From: Holophagales bacterium
GTDB lineage: Bacteria > Acidobacteriota > Holophagae > Holophagales > Holophagaceae
Direction: 5' to 3'
DNA: 9,210 nucleotides
Assembly (NCBI GenBank): GCA_031256155.1
Contig: JAIRRD010000209.1
Span: forward strand, 1-9,210
Below are positions 6,319 to 9,210 of the stretch, piece by piece. The notes beneath the pieces are model-generated. The model had not been told where the DNA came from. It was given only the letters and a program-made list of their open reading frames with translations, and made no database searches. A program made the translations under genes and the position numbers. Within the stretch, counting starts at the first letter, position 1; every line of letters begins with the position of its first letter.

Positions 6319-7701
6319 ATGCACGATGAATCAACTTTCAGGTCAATGATTGCACAGGATTTGGAAGATGCGGTCATGGCCGGTATCCAGTACGCCAAAA
6401 CATTGGGGGCATACGGAGCTGAGGCTTACCTGTCTGTTTCACGCTCCAGACGAGCCAAGTCGCAAAACGGCACGTTGGAAGACCTTACAAGGAGCAAACG
6501 CGGCGGACTTGGTGTCAGAGTATTGCGCCAGGGAACCAATGGTATTTGTGTCGGTAGCGCAACAACATCAGATATAACACGCCGTGATGTCACAGAATTA
6601 TTCCGACAAGCCTGGGAATTGTCAGCACTTGGGGATGAAGACCCCTGGATTCGCCAGGCGAGCCCGGAAGGAACAGATGACCTCCCCAGCCGCTTTGATG
6701 CCCGTGCGGAAGCCTTGACACCCAAAGATCGCATTAATCGCGCCCTTATGCTGGAGGAATCGGCCAGAAATGCCTCGTCAAAAATCTGTGCTGTTCGGAA
6801 TTCCACATGGGCAGATGGATCAGGCGCAAGCCTTTTGCTGACCGACAAAGGCGTCCGCACTCCAAACATAGCCAGTACCTGTTCAGCCAGTATTGAATTA
6901 GCCGCAGAATGGAACAATGACCGTCAAGCTGCCTATCATTGGGATATAGGGCGCCATCCAGAATCAGTGGACATTGAGTCCATCGGGCGCGAAGCCGCGA
7001 AAAAAGCGGAAACAAAGTTAAACCCTCAACAACTCCCCGCAGGCAAATATGCCGTTGTACTACACCCGGAAGTAACTGTTGATTTACTTGGAATTATAAC
7101 CAGTATGCTCAGTGCAGAATCCGTATTGAGGGGACGCAGTTTGTTCGCAGACAAACTGGGGCAAATTATCGCTTCACCATCACTGACTTTGACCGATGAC
7201 GGACAAATGCCAGACGGTCTTGGTTCTGAACCATGGGATGGAGAGGGCATCCCCACCAAGCGAAACATTCTGATTCAAGACGGCATTTTGGTCACATACC
7301 TTCACAACCTCAGAACCGCTGCTGAAATGGATACAACCGCCACCGCAAACGCATCACGCAGTACGACTGGCAATCCCGGTATAACAACTTTCAATTTGTT
7401 CCCAAAAGTCGGCTCCAAAACCCCTGAAACCATCATAGCTCAGTTGCAAAATGGCGTGATGATTACCGAAATCATGGGTCTTCACACCATAAACCCCGTC
7501 TCAGGTGACATGAGCGTTGGTGCCAGCGGCATCCGTATCCGCAACGGCTCGCTTGAGGAAAGCGTTGATCGCATGACATTTGCCGGAAACTTACGAGATC
7601 TGATGCTCAATATTGTGGAGGTCGGATCAGACCTGCGATGGTACGGTTCTTCAGCAGGATTGACAATACTTCTGGAAGAAATGACTCTGGGAGGCGGTTG
7701 A
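6319..7701 (+). CDS. pmbA: TldD/PmbA family protein, PmbA (TldE) type
   Basis: This is a complete 460-residue protein (E. coli PmbA is 450). N-terminal blocks AGIQYAKTLGAYGAEAYLSV (21-40) and RGGLGVRVLRQG (61-72) form the first beta domain of the family. The C-terminal signature MGLHTINPVSGDMSVGASGI (386-405), followed by AGNLRDLMLNIVEVGSDLR, is intact. The HExxxH zinc motif of TldD is absent: the equivalent region (about 246-275, VVLHPEVTVDLLG) has no such motif. It is therefore the non-catalytic subunit that pairs with TldD to form a cytoplasmic protease which degrades unfolded peptides and, in E. coli, matures microcin B17. No tldD is in the window, so the partner must lie elsewhere. The start ATG at 6319 has only GTGGA 7 bases upstream; M10 (6346) is an alternative. 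Its last 220 bases are read antisense by the convergent dipeptidase frame. Confidence 0.92.
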   Translation: MHDESTFRSMIAQDLEDAVMAGIQYAKTLGAYGAEAYLSVSRSRRAKSQNGTLEDLTRSKRGGLGVRVLRQGTNGICVGSATTSDITRRDVTELFRQAWELSALGDEDPWIRQASPEGTDDLPSRFDARAEALTPKDRINRALMLEESARNASSKICAVRNSTWADGSGASLLLTDKGVRTPNIASTCSASIELAAEWNNDRQAAYHWDIGRHPESVDIESIGREAAKKAETKLNPQQLPAGKYAVVLHPEVTVDLLGIITSMLSAESVLRGRSLFADKLGQIIASPSLTLTDDGQMPDGLGSEPWDGEGIPTKRNILIQDGILVTYLHNLRTAAEMDTTATANASRSTTGNPGITTFNLFPKVGSKTPETIIAQLQNGVMITEIMGLHTINPVSGDMSVGASGIRIRNGSLEESVDRMTFAGNLRDLMLNIVEVGSDLRWYGSSAGLTILLEEMTLGGG

Positions 7702-8909
7702 TATTTTTGCGCCATTTCAAACACCCTTAGCGCATTTTCTCCCCAAATCTTTTTTATATCTTTGTCCGAATAACCTCGCCGCACCAATTCAATAGTGATT
7801 TTCGGCAGTTCTGTCACATCCTGGCAATCCAAAAGACCGCCTCCGCCATCAAAATCAGTTCCAATGCCAACATGGTCTATTCCAATAAGTTTGACGATGT
7901 GGTCAATATGATCCACCGCCTGCTTGACTGTTGCTTTTGGGCCGCCAAATTTAGCTCTGAGTGCCCTGTATTCCCTTATGAGTTTATCACCCTCCGGTTT
8001 TTCCCTTAGAGCCTCCCAGCCCCCAAATTTATCTATACGGGTCTCAAGCTCATCCCGAAGCCTTGCGTATTCAGGGTTTACATCTCTCGCAATGATGAAA
8101 TCGGACAGGATACAGAGCTGAATAACGCCGCCGTTTTTCTTTAGTGCCAGCAACTGCTCATCAGTGAGGTTTCTTGGGTGGCGGCACATAGCCCTTGAAC
8201 TGCTATGACTGGCTATGATTGGAGCTTTGCTCAGTGCCAGCACATCAAAGAAACTCTTATCCGAAGCATGGCTTATGTCTATGACAATACCCAATTCATT
8301 CATGCGCTTTACAACAGACTTGCCAAATTCAGAGAGGCCGCGGTCAATGCCACCCTTAAGGCCCATTGAACTGTCGCATATGTCATTGTTTCCATTGTGA
8401 ACCAATCCCATCATTCGAGCACCTCTGGAATGATAGGTATCAATATTCTTCAGGTCCAACCCAATCGGATAGCCGTTTTCCATGCTGACCAAAACAGCGC
8501 GTTTGCCTGTTCCGGCTATCCGCGCTATGTCTGCCACTGTATATGCCTGCTCGCAAAGGGCAGCGTGTTTTTTAAACATACGGTCAAGATTATCAAATGC
8601 AGCCAAAGCCCGTTCTTTTGCTTTAGCATAGCCCGCTGGCGTTCTGGGACCTTGCCCCAGATAGACCGCAAAGCAGCTTGCCGAAAGCCCTCCATCTTTC
8701 ATCCTCGGAAAATCCTGACACCCCTGCCCCTTTTTGTGGCGTACGCCCATGTCGTACCTGCCCAACGACATAGGCGTATCACAGTGAGTGTCCATAGTTA
8801 ATATGGAGTGGTGCAGCTTCAAAGCGCGCTTTTCAATATCAGTAGGCTGAGCGGCAGCTAGGTTGGACAGTGCCATAATTGACGCCAAAAATTTATTGAT
8901 CAAAATCAT
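7482..8909 (-). CDS. Exported M19-family membrane dipeptidase with antisense-derived C-terminal extension
   Basis: This is a zinc dipeptidase of the renal-dipeptidase family (peptidase M19). The start at ATG 8909 is chosen because GAAAGG lies 9 bases upstream and it gives a clean signal peptide (MILINKFLASIMALSNLAAA, then QP). An in-frame ATG at 8930 lacks a good site. The protein is 475 residues. Metal-site blocks are DTHCDTP (40-46; His42, Asp44), SMENGYP with the bridging Glu (144), DISHASD (His214), ASHSSSRA (His235) and GIGTDFDGGGG (about 349-359). It acts outside the inner membrane on dipeptides, perhaps including cell-wall D-amino-acid dipeptides. Family homology ends at NALRVFEMAQKY (residue 403, base 7701), exactly at the pmbA stop codon. 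The remaining 72 residues are the antisense reading of the conserved pmbA 3' end, so the native stop seems lost. The core should still be functional. Confidence 0.92.
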   Translation of the reverse strand: MILINKFLASIMALSNLAAAQPTDIEKRALKLHHSILTMDTHCDTPMSLGRYDMGVRHKKGQGCQDFPRMKDGGLSASCFAVYLGQGPRTPAGYAKAKERALAAFDNLDRMFKKHAALCEQAYTVADIARIAGTGKRAVLVSMENGYPIGLDLKNIDTYHSRGARMMGLVHNGNNDICDSSMGLKGGIDRGLSEFGKSVVKRMNELGIVIDISHASDKSFFDVLALSKAPIIASHSSSRAMCRHPRNLTDEQLLALKKNGGVIQLCILSDFIIARDVNPEYARLRDELETRIDKFGGWEALREKPEGDKLIREYRALRAKFGGPKATVKQAVDHIDHIVKLIGIDHVGIGTDFDGGGGLLDCQDVTELPKITIELVRRGYSDKDIKKIWGENALRVFEMAQKYQPPPRVISSRSIVNPAEEPYHRRSDPTSTILSIRSRKFPANVMRSTLSSSEPLRIRMPLAPTLMSPETGFMV

Positions 8910-8960
8910 AAGAGCCGACCTTTCAATCATCGTCCGCAGAAAAAATTCATTGAACTGTAT

Positions 8961-8966
8961 AGTATA
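8961..8966 (-). promoter_or_regulatory. Possible -10 box of the dipeptidase gene at the edge of repeat D
   Basis: On the minus strand TATACT (8966-8961) is a 5/6 match to the -10 consensus, about 52 bases before the chosen ATG. It is formed partly by the outer bases of repeat D. No -35 match lies 17 bases upstream. It is called by position and by analogy with repeat B. Confidence 0.3.
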
Positions 8967-9119
8967 TAGCCATTTTCGCCTGTATAGCGGTTTATATAGC
9001 GGTTTAACTTATTGTAGTTAAACCGCTATGCCGGGATTCGCTTGCGAATCACGGCCGCTCATAGTCCATAGGCGAGCTTGGCTCGCCGTACATGGACTAT
9101 GAAAGCGAAAATTGCTATA
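8965..9119. repeat. MITE-like palindromic element D
   Basis: This 155-bp element is bounded by 15-bp inverted ends, TATAGCCATTTTCGC (8965-8979) and GCGAAAATTGCTATA (9105-9119), with one mismatch; TA dinucleotides adjoin the left end (8963-8964). Nested perfect hairpins fill it: a 14-bp stem (8996-9009/9016-9029), a 7-bp stem GATTCGC/GCGAATC (9035-9041/9044-9050), and a double stem with 10-bp outer arms CATAGTCCAT/ATGGACTATG (9060-9069/9092-9101) and 7-bp inner arms GGCGAGC/GCTCGCC. TATAGCGGTT occurs twice more inside (8983-8992, 8997-9005). Read on the minus strand it has the same order of modules as element B. It is non-coding, with no transposase. Confidence 0.75.
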
Positions 9120-9167
9120 GTCAACGCCCTTGACAAACAGTACAGATAGGGAAGCACCGCCTACGAC

Positions 9168-9204
9168 TCCCATTTCGCTCTCCGCCTGTCGGCGGCTCGC
9201 TCCA
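9168..9204 (-). repeat. Partial inverted copy of the element C core
   Basis: On the minus strand this segment matches the block at 6153-6186 (GGAGCGAGCCGCC, then AGGCGG and GAGCGAAA) with one inserted base and two substitutions. It forms a hairpin CCGCC/GGCGG. The repeat runs off the window edge. From 9120 to 9167 I see no gene or clear site. Confidence 0.6.
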
Positions 9205-9210
9205 TTACGG

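Noticed and set aside
4653..9204. Repeats considered as a CRISPR array or integron attC sites
   Set aside because: Copies are scattered, differ in length and orientation, have no regular spacers, and no cas or integrase gene is present.

Overview
The window is a stretch of bacterial chromosome with moderate GC and encoded CCA tails on its tRNAs. It holds Sec-type exported proteins, an inner-membrane chemoreceptor with a periplasmic sensor, and an exported cyclophilin, which together suggest a motile Gram-negative bacterium. The sequence alone does not fix the phylum. I see no rRNA, CRISPR array, transposase or phage structural gene.

Left part (1-2908, all minus strand): the N-terminal end of an exported cyclophilin-type prolyl isomerase; a palindromic repeat; a tRNA-Lys/tRNA-Glu transcription unit with promoter and intrinsic terminator; a complete methyl-accepting chemotaxis protein with a double-Cache-type sensor; and a small protein of the LpdD-like (prenylated-flavin chaperone-like) family. 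Centre: recN (DNA double-strand-break repair ATPase) is divergent from the LpdD-like gene. It ends inside a palindrome-rich dispersed repeat. Beyond that repeat lies a two-gene operon with a 17-base overlap: a RepL-like winged-helix protein followed by a YoeB/Txe-family toxin homologue with changed catalytic positions. Right part: after another repeat comes a PmbA/TldE-type subunit (plus strand), convergent with an exported M19-family membrane dipeptidase (minus strand). The dipeptidase reading frame runs about 220 bases into the antisense strand of pmbA. The window ends in two more repeat copies.

Two things stand out. First, a family of short, non-coding, MITE-like elements occupies the intergenic gaps. 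They have TATAGC(A/G/C)-type inverted ends and nested hairpins. Their ends coincide with functional boundaries: the recN stop codon, the -10 box of the RepL-like operon, and possibly the -10 of the dipeptidase gene. Second, the RepL-like/YoeB-like pair has toxin-antitoxin architecture but no conventional YefM/Phd antitoxin. The upstream DNA-binding protein, with its charged C-terminal tail, is the only candidate partner, so this may be an undescribed type of module. The remaining genes are ordinary housekeeping or accessory functions with no evident shared pathway.
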